This document shows positions 1 through 9,100 of a stretch of 40,204 nt of DNA, piece by piece. This stretch comes from a virus, in IMG/VR virus record IMGVR_UViG_3300023104_000127, positions 1-40,204 of that record; one strand, given 5' to 3'. The position numbers and the translations under genes were made by a program. The notes beneath the pieces are model-generated. The model did not search any database. It had not been told where the DNA came from and saw only the letters and a program-made list of their open reading frames with translations. Positions within the stretch are counted from its first letter, which is position 1, and each line of letters begins with the position of its first letter.

Positions 1-54
1 AAAAAGCAGGTTTTTTACGTCAAAAATTGGACGCAATTGTATTGGAAATAGAAA

Positions 55-77
55 AACCCGACCTGTTTGGGCGGGTT
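55..77 (-). terminator. Intrinsic terminator of the lysis operon
   Basis: Read on the minus strand, a 6-bp stem (AACCCG / CGGGTT, at 72-77 and 55-60) closes an 11-base loop and runs into a T-tract. It lies just past the stop codon of the last minus-strand gene (86-472), so it probably ends the transcript that begins upstream of the gene at 4525. Confidence 0.75.
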
Positions 78-85
78 CCTCATTA

Positions 86-472
86 TCAATATTTTAAAGC
101 TGATCTGAAATACGGGATACCAGTTATCCCTCCATACCGGGTTAAAAAAGGGATCCAGTCGCCTTCATTTGTCTGGTAATATAAATCTGGCTTGGTATAA
201 ATAGTTACGATTTCACCAGAACTATGTTTTACCAGAAAATGCCATTCGGGCGGATCATGATGAACTACCGGATAGCTAGAAGTATTTCCGTTACCGTCCG
301 ACGAAGTGCTAAACGTAACGTACGTATTTGCTTCCTTATAGGTTTTTTCCACAACAATCCCATTGGATTTTATTGTGTTTCCGCAAAGAAGATCTATCGT
401 TATGCCGATCGTTAATGTCAATAACAGTATCGCCAGAAAATGATACCCGTAGCTGTGAAGAAACCGGTTCAT
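86..472 (-). CDS. Hypothetical membrane-anchored protein, end of lysis operon
   Basis: The product is 128 aa and not recognised. Residues about 11-30 form one hydrophobic segment (LAILLLTLTIGITIDLL), so the protein is probably anchored in the inner membrane with the rest, rich in beta-prone residues, outside the cytoplasm. Its ATG overlaps the stop codon of the DUF5675 gene by four bases (ATGA), which indicates translational coupling and membership of the lysis operon. A terminator follows about 10 bases after the stop. A role in lysis or superinfection exclusion would fit the position, but nothing in the sequence proves it. Confidence 0.7.
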   Translation of the reverse strand: MNRFLHSYGYHFLAILLLTLTIGITIDLLCGNTIKSNGIVVEKTYKEANTYVTFSTSSDGNGNTSSYPVVHHDPPEWHFLVKHSSGEIVTIYTKPDLYYQTNEGDWIPFLTRYGGITGIPYFRSALKY

Positions 473-933
473 ATTGCAGTAGAATATGCTCTAACGATTT
501 CACACCAAACCGTTTCCCCGCGTTTAATAGCATCCGTTATTTTGATCTGCAGATCTTCGAATGCGGTTCGGCTTGTCCCGACTACAAAATCCTGTTCCTC
601 TTTCCAGTACGTTTTACCAGGCAGTAGGCAGCCGTCTGTATTATTATGGCGGTTACCCGGATGGATACGGATCCCGGCAAAGCCTGGCACGCCGACAAGT
701 ATAGGTAAAAGCCTTTTGAATCTGTTGGAATACGTAATTTGTACCTGGTAACGGCCCGAAGGGATGGCAGTTCTGCCATAAATCTTTTCGCTTTTGATCT
801 GGTCCGGTTCCATATCTGATCTTAGCCCGCGGTCACGGTCTTCCAGAATGAATTGATGCGCTTTTCCGTTGACTACAACGGTGCTGACGGTGCTATTTAC
901 ACCGCGCCAGCGTCTTGAAATAACTATTTCCAT
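469..933 (-). CDS. DUF5675 family protein, possible lysis enzyme
   Basis: The 154-aa protein carries the features I associate with DUF5675: GRTAIPSGRYQV near residues 53-64, then FAGIRIHPGN and TDGCLLPG near 86-106. His91 and Cys102, in an IHxGN...DGC arrangement, resemble the catalytic His/Gly-Cys of YkuD-type L,D-transpeptidases, although the family has no proven activity known to me. The gene follows the holin with a one-base stop/start overlap (TGATG). I chose the ATG at 933; an in-frame GTG lies one codon upstream. No classical endolysin is visible elsewhere in the window, so this is the best candidate for the cell-wall enzyme of the lysis cassette. That function is inferred. Confidence 0.75.
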   Translation of the reverse strand: MEIVISRRWRGVNSTVSTVVVNGKAHQFILEDRDRGLRSDMEPDQIKSEKIYGRTAIPSGRYQVQITYSNRFKRLLPILVGVPGFAGIRIHPGNRHNNTDGCLLPGKTYWKEEQDFVVGTSRTAFEDLQIKITDAIKRGETVWCEIVRAYSTAI

Positions 934-1400
934 CACATCAAATCTTTAAATTGCCCGGATTCGTCAAACTTTTTCAGCCTGGCCAATATCCAGGAAGGAA
1001 GAAGATTTGGCTTTATTTCACCTACATTTTCAAAGATGCTGATTGCTTCACGGACCATCATAGCACAATAAAGAACATCGTCCAACCAGTCAAATAGGCC
1101 GGTGGCGCTTCCGGAAATTGGAAAGCTCATTAGAACATGGGACATGATCAGTATCCCGCCATACAGCAAAATCTTTTCAAATAGCCTGGCATAGGCCCTG
1201 GATTCAAGGTTTTTCTGTTTCCAGGCTTTGTATGTACCCAAGATCGTATCCACGATGATAATACAGATCAGGAAATACACGAACTGCCAGTCCGAAAAAA
1301 TATAAGTGTCAAATACCGTTTTAAGGCCAGCGAACGCGGCGGAAACGGTCAAAAAGTGCTTATCAGAGATGTTTGCAAACATCGAATTAAGTGTTTTCAT
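933..1400 (-). CDS. Phage holin family protein
   Basis: The 155-aa protein has the layout of the Bacteroidota/Firmicutes phage holin family (toxin secretion/phage lysis holin, PF05105-like). A short N-terminal part is followed by a hydrophobic segment near residues 37-55 (FVYFLICIIIVDTILG), a charged stretch KAWKQKNLESR, and further hydrophobic segments near 75-90 and 100-115. The D-T-x-x-G-x-x-K-A motif after the first helix is typical. Holins form inner-membrane holes that start lysis. The start overlaps the upstream spanin-like gene's stop by four bases (ATGA) and the stop overlaps the DUF5675 start, so it lies inside a tightly coupled lysis cassette. Confidence 0.8.
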   Translation of the reverse strand: MKTLNSMFANISDKHFLTVSAAFAGLKTVFDTYIFSDWQFVYFLICIIIVDTILGTYKAWKQKNLESRAYARLFEKILLYGGILIMSHVLMSFPISGSATGLFDWLDDVLYCAMMVREAISIFENVGEIKPNLLPSWILARLKKFDESGQFKDLM

Positions 1401-1762
1401 AGTTTTAAAATGATTAATGTGCCTAACGTCCCTACACCTACACCCGTCCAGAACCTTCGGTTTGATTTCCGCCTGATTGCTTCCAGCCGGATTTTGAAAG
1501 AGCGGGCAGCCAGCTGGGCATCCTTGTCTTTCAAATCGTTTTGGATCCTTAGCGCCAGGTTCTCCTGGATCAGATGTTTGTTTTCCAGTTGAAGGTTGTA
1601 GGCAACCGGTTTAAGGTATTCGTACCGGATCGCGCTGTCCAGTACTGCCTGATCGAATTTTGTCTTTAAGATCTCGGCTGTATTTTGCGCGCAGGCTATC
1701 CCACAATGCAGAATCAGCCATAACAGCAGCATATTTTTGAAAAGAAGTGCCGACTTTTTCAT
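1397..1762 (-). CDS. Candidate spanin partner with signal peptide
   Basis: The 121-aa product starts with a strong signal sequence (MKKSALLFKNMLLLWLILHC...), with a likely signal peptidase I site after Ala-Cys-Ala near residue 25. Cys24 could be a lipidation site, but Gly at -3 is a poor lipobox. A charged helical middle (about 30-95) probably forms a coiled coil. A short hydrophobic stretch near 103-120 ends the protein. The first 152 bases are embedded, in another frame, in the 3' part of the upstream gene at 1611-1967, an arrangement known from overlapping Rz/Rz1 spanin pairs. It precedes the holin directly. The role in outer-membrane disruption is inferred from layout alone; the C-terminal hydrophobic tail is unusual for an Rz1-like lipoprotein. 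Confidence 0.6.
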   Translation of the reverse strand: MKKSALLFKNMLLLWLILHCGIACAQNTAEILKTKFDQAVLDSAIRYEYLKPVAYNLQLENKHLIQENLALRIQNDLKDKDAQLAARSFKIRLEAIRRKSNRRFWTGVGVGTLGTLIILKL

Positions 1763-1967
1763 GATAGAATTGGGCTGAATCGCGGTGTAATTGTTCCTGT
1801 TCGGAGTATTGAAATATGCTGTCCCTGATCAGTTCCCGGTCGGTTTCACTGTTGATTAGCGTGTCCTGGCCGCCACCTGTATTTCGATGTGTAAGGCCCC
1901 GAGCAATGTAGTAACCTAAAACCAGGCAAGCCAAAATCAGGATGATCGCGGCAACGTTCTTTTTCAT
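1611..1967 (-). CDS. Candidate i-spanin (Rz-like) protein
   Basis: The 118-aa product has an N-terminal membrane anchor (about residues 4-22, VAAIILILACLVLGYYIA) followed by a hydrophilic, helix-prone region of nearly 95 residues. This is the topology of an inner-membrane spanin subunit such as Rz, although the sequence itself is not recognisable. Its ATG overlaps the stop of the secreted-protein gene by four bases (ATGA), and its 3' third is overlapped in a different frame by the next gene. Both overlap and position before a holin support the spanin reading. A plain membrane protein of unknown role remains possible. Confidence 0.6.
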   Translation of the reverse strand: MKKNVAAIILILACLVLGYYIARGLTHRNTGGGQDTLINSETDRELIRDSIFQYSEQEQLHRDSAQFYHEKVGTSFQKYAAVMADSALWDSLRAKYSRDLKDKIRSGSTGQRDPVRIP

Positions 1968-4525
1968 AGATACTGAATTTTTGTGTGGATCCCGTTCCCA
2001 GCCACTTTTTCACTAACTATTTTCCCGTTTGGAAAAACTACGTCAATGGTATGCATCCGGTTGTCTGCGAAAGTGTTCAGGTAAAACCATGCGATCTTTC
2101 CATCTTTGCGGATTGAATAGGTGACGCCTCTTTTTTCAAAATAGGCGTCCACAATGTCATCAGCGTAAGCATTTTGAGGTTTTACCCAGTCGCCGCCGTC
2201 AATTCTGAATTCCAGGTACTGGGTTTCGCCATCTTCACACTTTCCCCAGGTATCTGCCCAAAGCTGCAAGCCAAAGCGGGAAAGGTCGGTGCTTGCATTG
2301 TAGCCAAAATAATAAGAATTGGTGCCGGTTTTGTGCGGGAATCCATGTATGTCGGTAGGTGTATTTGACCCATTTGCATACCAGGCACCCGTTGCCCAAT
2401 CCTGACTAAAATCCTTGGTGCTGATCTTGGCACCGCCGCCCCATTCTACAAACACTTTTCCATATACCTGGCTTAGGTAGGCGTATGAAATCAGTGAATT
2501 TGGGTCAATCGGAATTTTTTCGTTATTATACCATTTTCCATCCGGATAGCGGTATTCAACATAATTGTTCGGTTTCCATTCATGGACACCAGCAGGAAAT
2601 ATACCACCTTCATAGCCCAGGGCTTTAAATACATTCAGCTTGTAAATCGCATCGTAAACGGATCCGTTCTGAATATCCGGTGCGGATAAATAAACCGCTT
2701 CAACAATCAGGTTGGTGCTCGAAAGCGATCCGCCAGGGCTGAAATTGGTACGTGGCATATCTGCCGGTGCCTTACGCAAAAGCGCTTTGAGGGCATCGCG
2801 GCTGCTTTGTCCCAAATGATAGGCAGACGGCCAAAACATGAAGTAATTATGGCACCGGTACGATCTTATACCCTTGCTGTCAAACTTTGCAAACTGCTGT
2901 TCGCCAATTGTTTTGTAGAAATCAAACCAGAAAGGTTTTTCGGCCGGCATGAAGACGCTTCCTTCCATGGTCTCGCCAATCCAAAGGTTATCTACCCAGG
3001 TATAGCGTTTTGCCTGCTGGATTGCCCATTCTTTGGTCGGAACTCCTTTCTGCCAGTAGCGGGTATTATAGCCGTCCACCCACTTATCCACCCCGTTGTC
3101 ACCAAGTTCAAAAATGGAAATCATGGTAGGCACATCATTGTAGGTGATGCCCTGGTCTTTCAGCTGCATGGCCAGCGATTCATCACCGCCCGGCCGTGGG
3201 ATCTGGTGATGACTGATATGGGTGATGCCTTTTTTCATCACCTGCTCCATGCTCCATTCTCCGCGGTTCAGAAAGAAAACGCGTCCTTTGCTCAGCTTTA
3301 AGTCCGGCATGATATCCGCCCATTGCGGGGCTTGCAGATCCGGGTTATAGCTCTGCGGGATATGGTTTAAAAAGCCGGATTTCTGCTGTGGTCCCAGAAA
3401 AACACCGGTTTGCAGCCCGGCCGTAACGTTTGGATAAAAGGATTGTCCTGCCAGGTAGTCATAATAGCCGCCTTCTTCTGGCTTATCAGACCATTTATTT
3501 AAAGTTTCCAGGCCTTTTTTAGTCTGGAATTTAATCACACGAAGCGGGTTGTGCCCTGCAAAAATATAGTCTTTCAGCGGCGTAGATTGTTTGATCAGTT
3601 CGGCCCCGATCAGGTAACGGTATTCATAGCCGTCTGGCAATGGCGGATGGGATAAGTCATTCAAAAGCTTCACATCACCTGACTTTGTTACGGTCAGGTT
3701 CAAATGATTGTCATGACCTTTTGTGACAATGCTGTAATTGTAAGCAGTCGGATCGCCAGCCGGTGGATCCGTCACTGGTGGGACTATGACGCCGGTGCCA
3801 TTTTCCTTTATCGTAAAAGGTTGGATAAAAGGATCCCACTTGCAGCTGACCGGGGTAAGACGGATCAGATACTCACCAGGGCTTTGGATACCATACTTAA
3901 AATAAAGGGTATTGCTTTCCGGGTTATAGCTTGCCGATGTGATAGAAGTGGACGGATCCGAAAGCAAGGTTAAGGTAAGCGCTTTTAAATTTTTGGCGTC
4001 AAATACAACGGTCGCACCTTCGGGACCAGGTATAATACTGGTTATACTGGGCTTTTTTTCGCAGTCCTTCAAAACGGATCCGGTTTCACCAGGTATGGTA
4101 AATGGATACGTAAAGATTTTAGAGCTGCATGAAGATCCCCGGAAGGTAAGCGTATAGCTGCCGGGTGGCAATGCTTCAAACTGGATCCTGGGTTTGGAGT
4201 CTTCCGGCTTAACGTCCCCGTAACGAATTTCTTTCCCTGACGCGTCCAGGATTGCCCATTTGATACGGACTACATTTTCACCGTGAAATTCACCGTTCAA
4301 GCCCGTTGTCGAGACTGCAAAAACTCCCTTTAATTCAGGTCCGGCTTTACATGGATTGATACCTGTTGAAGGCTGCTCACCTGATACGGCCTTTCGGATC
4401 TGATCGATCACCCACTGTTTTCCGGCAATACTGTCAGGAAGGGTAAGGTCAACATTGATTTTCTGGCCTATGCTGCTCATACTTGTAAGCAGGACCAACA
4501 GCCAGATTGAAACAAATTTTTTCAT
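1964..4525 (-). CDS. Large secreted multidomain protein of unknown function
   Basis: The 853-aa product begins with a clear signal peptide (MKKFVSIWLLVLLTSMSSIG, cleavage near Gly20-Gln21), so it should be exported by Sec. Residues about 60-250 look like two or three beta-sandwich (Ig/fibronectin-like) repeats with paired cysteines. A proline-rich linker (VPPVTDPPAGDP, about 248-260) leads to a long central domain with many Trp, Tyr and acidic residues that resembles TIM-barrel glycoside hydrolases in texture, followed by a beta-rich C-terminus. I cannot assign a family. A signal peptide is odd for a virion protein, which favours a periplasmic, surface or released enzyme, for example one that degrades extracellular polysaccharide. 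It has its own GTCCTAC-type promoter. Confidence 0.75.
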   Translation of the reverse strand: MKKFVSIWLLVLLTSMSSIGQKINVDLTLPDSIAGKQWVIDQIRKAVSGEQPSTGINPCKAGPELKGVFAVSTTGLNGEFHGENVVRIKWAILDASGKEIRYGDVKPEDSKPRIQFEALPPGSYTLTFRGSSCSSKIFTYPFTIPGETGSVLKDCEKKPSITSIIPGPEGATVVFDAKNLKALTLTLLSDPSTSITSASYNPESNTLYFKYGIQSPGEYLIRLTPVSCKWDPFIQPFTIKENGTGVIVPPVTDPPAGDPTAYNYSIVTKGHDNHLNLTVTKSGDVKLLNDLSHPPLPDGYEYRYLIGAELIKQSTPLKDYIFAGHNPLRVIKFQTKKGLETLNKWSDKPEEGGYYDYLAGQSFYPNVTAGLQTGVFLGPQQKSGFLNHIPQSYNPDLQAPQWADIMPDLKLSKGRVFFLNRGEWSMEQVMKKGITHISHHQIPRPGGDESLAMQLKDQGITYNDVPTMISIFELGDNGVDKWVDGYNTRYWQKGVPTKEWAIQQAKRYTWVDNLWIGETMEGSVFMPAEKPFWFDFYKTIGEQQFAKFDSKGIRSYRCHNYFMFWPSAYHLGQSSRDALKALLRKAPADMPRTNFSPGGSLSSTNLIVEAVYLSAPDIQNGSVYDAIYKLNVFKALGYEGGIFPAGVHEWKPNNYVEYRYPDGKWYNNEKIPIDPNSLISYAYLSQVYGKVFVEWGGGAKISTKDFSQDWATGAWYANGSNTPTDIHGFPHKTGTNSYYFGYNASTDLSRFGLQLWADTWGKCEDGETQYLEFRIDGGDWVKPQNAYADDIVDAYFEKRGVTYSIRKDGKIAWFYLNTFADNRMHTIDVVFPNGKIVSEKVAGNGIHTKIQYL

Positions 4526-4530
4526 GGATA

Positions 4531-4566
4531 CCAGATTTAATTTTAAGTTTTGAAAATCAAATCTGG
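4531..4566 (-). other. Inverted repeat in the leader of the secreted protein
   Basis: CCAGATTT (4531-4538) and AAATCTGG (4559-4566) form perfect 8-bp arms around an AT-rich 20-base centre that can pair further. The right arm overlaps the proposed -7 element at 4558-4565. It could be an operator or a weak hairpin; nothing separates the two readings. Confidence 0.45.
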
Positions 4567-4592
4567 CATCCGTGAAGGGTTTTGAGTAGGAC
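4558..4592 (-). promoter_or_regulatory. Proposed phage late promoter P1
   Basis: On the minus strand GTCCTAC (4586-4592) is followed by 20 bases and CAGATTTG (4558-4565), which resembles the Bacteroidota -7 consensus TAnnTTTG. The start codon of the secreted protein lies 33 bases further on. It is one of six sites with the same motif and the same 20-base spacing. Confidence 0.6.
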
Positions 4593-4597
4593 GGTAT

Positions 4598-6070
4598 TTA
4601 CCTCTTAAACACTTCCAGCACTGATACATTAGATAAGGGCAAACTGGCTTTTATGGACTGTACAAAGTAGTCAACGCCCCGAATGTGTACGGCCATCTCA
4701 CTACCGCCTTGCCGGTGAAAATCCAGCCTGGCCAGCTCGGAGGAATTGAGCTGAACATTAGGTGAAGCCGGGAAAGTACTACCCCTGAAATTTTCATAAC
4801 GCTTCCAGAATTTATTTCGAAGATTGTTGGGCCCATTAAAAGAAAGGCGGGTGGTACCATATTCGTTTTTGGCCGTAGGAACGCCTGCAACCAGGCCATG
4901 CCAATACAAAAGGCGCGGCTTAAACTTCTTTTCCATTTGGCCGGTAAGGCTGGTGATTCCATTCTGTTCGGTGACCGGTAAGCCGGTTGCATCCATTTTT
5001 AAGGTCGAAAATTTCCCCTTAAGCGGGAAAAGTGTTTCATCGTTATGAAGTGCGGATGTATACTTTTCAAACTCTGGCGGCACGGTTTTCATCAAGCCGT
5101 CGTCAGTGTCCAGCTCCCAGTCCAGTTCCAGGCGTCTGTCTAAAATATTGCCTGGTAAAATTAAGGGTATCGTTCTTTCGGTGATATCCAGCTTTGTTGC
5201 CAGGGCCAGGCGGCTTTCGGTGTAATGCATGGTGATGATCCGGCGCTGCACATCGAAAAAGCTGGTCACCCCGAATGGCGGAAGTTTCAAAGCAAGAAAC
5301 AACATCCGGACCGAAAGATCTGACGGCATGTGATTTCTGTAATCCATCACTGTGGCCGGGGATCCTGGCGCGCCATCCAGGGAAAATGTATTATAAAGCA
5401 GTAGACGCTGGGCAGCCGGATCATCCATGAATTCACCTTGCACGCGGAAACCGCAAATTTCACCCAGTTTTCTAAGCACCCAGTGAAGTGAAAACATGGG
5501 CGTTTTCGGAGATCCGTTTTTATAACCGGATCCGGAAATATATTCATTCACTTTTCCGGTGAACCCGCTTACTGCATTGGTGCTATAAAACTGGCTGTTT
5601 AAAATGGTAGGTAGGGCGTAAACCAACTGTGGAACGCCGCCCGTACCCACTGCCATTTTTTCAACCGGAATGTTTGCGTGACTGGCAGGAAGCGCTTCAG
5701 TTCCAAAGGGTAAAAGGTTCAAAGGTACATCCTGGTAATCGCCAAAGAAGTCGCCCAGATTGGAGCCGAAACTGATCTCATATCCGGATGCTGTTACCTT
5801 TTCCAGGTAGGTAAATCCCCGCTCGATCGTATCACCGTCTGCAATCTTTTCGGTGTAATAATTCTGCGGGTCCCCGACTGCTTGCGGATCTGCTGCATAC
5901 TTGAAAATGCGGTTGTTGGTAGGGGAAAAGGGCACGGTAAACCTGTAAACTTTGGAACCTTGCACGGTTCCAAAGTCAAAAACAGGGTTGAACCTTTCCA
6001 GGGTGAAGCTTGTCCCTGGAAAAAGATCCAGTGGTGTGCCATCGATAAGAATATCAATTCTTTTTTTCAT
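4598..6070 (-). CDS. Putative tail-tip or baseplate protein
   Basis: The 490-aa protein starts MKKRIDILIDGTPLDLFPG and is predicted to be mainly beta strand, with no signal peptide or membrane segment. It follows the tape measure gene directly, the usual place of distal-tail, hub or tail-associated proteins, and N-terminal phrases such as VQGSKVYRFTVPFSPTNNRIF resemble proteins at this locus in other Bacteroidota phages. Assignment rests on position and general look, not on a catalytic motif. The gene is preceded by an 89-base gap after the tape measure and is followed by promoter P1. Confidence 0.55.
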   Translation of the reverse strand: MKKRIDILIDGTPLDLFPGTSFTLERFNPVFDFGTVQGSKVYRFTVPFSPTNNRIFKYAADPQAVGDPQNYYTEKIADGDTIERGFTYLEKVTASGYEISFGSNLGDFFGDYQDVPLNLLPFGTEALPASHANIPVEKMAVGTGGVPQLVYALPTILNSQFYSTNAVSGFTGKVNEYISGSGYKNGSPKTPMFSLHWVLRKLGEICGFRVQGEFMDDPAAQRLLLYNTFSLDGAPGSPATVMDYRNHMPSDLSVRMLFLALKLPPFGVTSFFDVQRRIITMHYTESRLALATKLDITERTIPLILPGNILDRRLELDWELDTDDGLMKTVPPEFEKYTSALHNDETLFPLKGKFSTLKMDATGLPVTEQNGITSLTGQMEKKFKPRLLYWHGLVAGVPTAKNEYGTTRLSFNGPNNLRNKFWKRYENFRGSTFPASPNVQLNSSELARLDFHRQGGSEMAVHIRGVDYFVQSIKASLPLSNVSVLEVFKR

Positions 6071-6159
6071 AATCAGAATTAAATTTTGTTCTGGATCCTG
6101 ATATCACAAGACCGGTCTAAGTTTTCTTTGGCAACTCCCCTGAATCCAGGGGAGTTGGT

Positions 6160-9100
6160 TTACAAATTGTTTCGTCCGGCCATGGCAGCGGCGTCTGCTG
6201 CCCGGTTGCCGGCGCTGGCAGCTGCCCATGATCCGTCTGCGGCTCTATTCATGGCGCCGATCAGCTGATCCATTTTTCCGGATATGTTTTCCAACGGTGG
6301 TTTAAGATCCAGTACGGCGTCTTTGGTCGCTGCTGTATTTTTTCCAATGGTTGCCATCATAGCTTGGGAACGGCCAATTTCTGCATTGGTGGATGCTGTT
6401 GTCCCGTCTGCGTCGCCACCTTCTACGTCACCATAAGGATTCATATCAGCATCATAGCCGCCCGTATCACCCAGCCCTGCATTGGCGGCGGCCAGTTCGG
6501 CATCGAGTTCTGCCTGCATTTCTGCGGCATCCGCTTCGGCCTGTGCCGCGGCTTCGTCAGCAGCTGCCTGGGCTTTTCTCTTTTTGGATCCGAACAGGTA
6601 AGACTCACCTTTACGAAGTGGTTCCAAAAGGCTGCGGTAATCACCTCCATCATTTCCAAAAACGGTTCCTTTGGCTGCATGGATCGGAGCGCCGTTTTTA
6701 TGAAGGGAAGAATCTAAAAGCGCATTGATCATCACCCGGTTGTTTTTGTACGTATTGCGCGATAAGATCATGATCGGTTCGTCTCCTTCCATTTCCCCAA
6801 CTTCTTCCCCGGTGTCGCGGCGTGTAAGTGCGATACCGGACTGACCATAACTTTGACCATGCTGCGGTCCTTGGGGAACACCGGCATTGCGGATGTATCC
6901 ACCCTTTGCCATACTTGGCGGCTGCTGGGATTTTATTATCCCGATTTGTACAGCGGCCAGGGCAGCTGACGCCACCACACCAATTAAACCCAACGGAAAA
7001 CCCATCATGGCCAGCGATTTCAAAGCAGCCATGGCGGCATTGATAAGCGCCATACCGATCTGCATTTTCTGTTCACGTTTCCAGGCTTTTACCTTGGCCT
7101 CGTGCTCCTTTTCCATTGCTTCCTTATTGATTTTCTCAATGCCGGATTCATAGTCTTCTTTGCTGATCAGCCCCTTTTCATACTTCTCTTTCCAGGATTT
7201 AAGCTGTGCCGTTTTTTCACTAGCAATGTCAGCCAGGTCTTTTTTGAGTTTTGCTTCAGATAACTTTTGCAAAACCTCCATTCCCTGTTTTGCCACAATA
7301 AGCATCTCCTGGCCTTTGGCTGTAAAGTTTTGCAGACCTTCCTGATTTGCCGCTTTTTCATTTCCCAGTTTTTTATTCAGTATCTCCATGAAGCCGGAAA
7401 AATCTCCATTCATCAGCGCCCTTATGGCGCTGAAAAAGCCCTGCTGATTGTTTTTTCTTTCTTCCAGGTTTTGGGCTTCATTGGTTTTCAGCGCGGTCTG
7501 GTGGGCAGCGTTTGCTGCTTCGGTTTGCGCGACGCGCTGTGAGTCGATAGCGCGAAGGGCCGCGGCCGTGTCCGTTTCAATCTGCTTTTTCTTGGCAGCA
7601 TCATCACCGGCAAGCTTCATGAGCTGGGCACTGGTTTCGGCTACTTTCGCCCGTTCCTTGGCAGCAACTTCCTCAATGCGCTCCAGCTCCATCTTTTTCT
7701 CCAATTCGATCAATTGAAGTTTTAGGGCCTGGCGCTGGGTTATGGATAGTTTTTCATTGGAAAGCTGGGTTTCCAGGATCGTTTTCTGAGTAGCATTTTC
7801 TTTTGCCTGGCGCTCAGTACGCTGGGCATCTTCCAGCTTGGCAATGTCGTTGATCCGCTTGGTTTCTTCGGCTACATGTTTAGCCCGGTAGTCGGCTTCA
7901 AACTTCTCGACCGCGGTTTTGTACTGGGAACGCAACGCAATTTCGTAGTCGACCTTTACCAGGTCATCCGCTTTGGATTTGGTATTGGCAGCCAGTTTTT
8001 CATTAAGTTCAAAAGCCATCTGAGCTTTTTTTCTTGCAAACTCGTCTGTCATGGCGTCGATGTTCATTTTTTCGATCGCCTTCGTCGCGGCTGAATTGGC
8101 CGTTATTTTGTCCGCTGCTTCCTTTTCAGCAGCTGCTTTTGCCTTGGCTTCCTCACTTTTGCGGTGGGCTTCATTTTCCTTCGCTTTATCGGCAAGTTCT
8201 TTGGCTTTTGCTGCTTTTTCAGCGCTTAGCTTTGCCTGGCGCGCGGCTTCTTCCTGTTTTTCTTTTGTAGCCAATTCATTGGCCTTGGCTGCGTTGGCAT
8301 CAGCTGCGATCTGGGCAGCCGTTTTTTTCTCATTAGCAGCTTTGTCAGTAAGGTGCTTGTCATTCGCAGCTTTTTGCTGGGCCAGGCTTCTATTATTTTC
8401 TTCCCCCACCAAACCAAAGAAAGAAGCAACGGCAGATCCGGCTTTTTTCATGCCTTCCCATAACCCGTCTATTACAGTCCGGACACTTTCCACATTCTTG
8501 TAAAGTGTAATAAGGCCGCCCACAAATAAGGCTATGGCCGCAACTACCAAACCGATCGGGTTTGCTGTCATGGCTGCATTCATGGCCCACTGTGCCACCG
8601 TTCCGGCTTCTGTCCAGATCAGCCGTCCTTTTTCGGCAGCTGCTAGGCCAATGGCTGACGCGGCAGCTGCTATATTAGCTCCATTTAAAGAAACCAGTGC
8701 TATGCCTAGCGCAAGAAACGCCTCTTTGTTTTCAGTGATGAAACCAGGAATGGCGATGATCCCCTTTACCAGTGCTGCAAATACTTGAATAGTGGATTCA
8801 ACCGCTGGAAGCCCTTTATCAATCAAGACACTGTAAAAACTGGTTATTGCCGGCGCCAGAATTTTTCCAATACTTGCACTTGTATTGGCATAGGCAGCGG
8901 CCATCTGCTTTTCTTTGAATTCCAGCGTTTCATTGTTTTTTGCAGCCATTTTATAAGCTGCATCCGTTCCAGTCAAAGCGGCTGTAAATTCCTTAACCTG
9001 TTCGCGGTGTGTTACCAGGTGCTGGGCGGCTACCACGTTTTCTGTTCCGAACATTTTTGCCAGTTCAGCCGTGGACATGTTCCGCTTTCCAAGGTTTTCC

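Noticed and set aside
2807-3301. Plus-strand frame of 164 codons inside the secreted-protein gene
   Set aside because: It lies wholly antisense to a gene with a clear signal peptide and domain structure, and its product has no coherent features.
8051-8503. Plus-strand Ala/Ser-rich frame of 150 codons
   Set aside because: It is the antisense shadow of the Lys/Ala/Glu-rich coiled coil of the tape measure gene.
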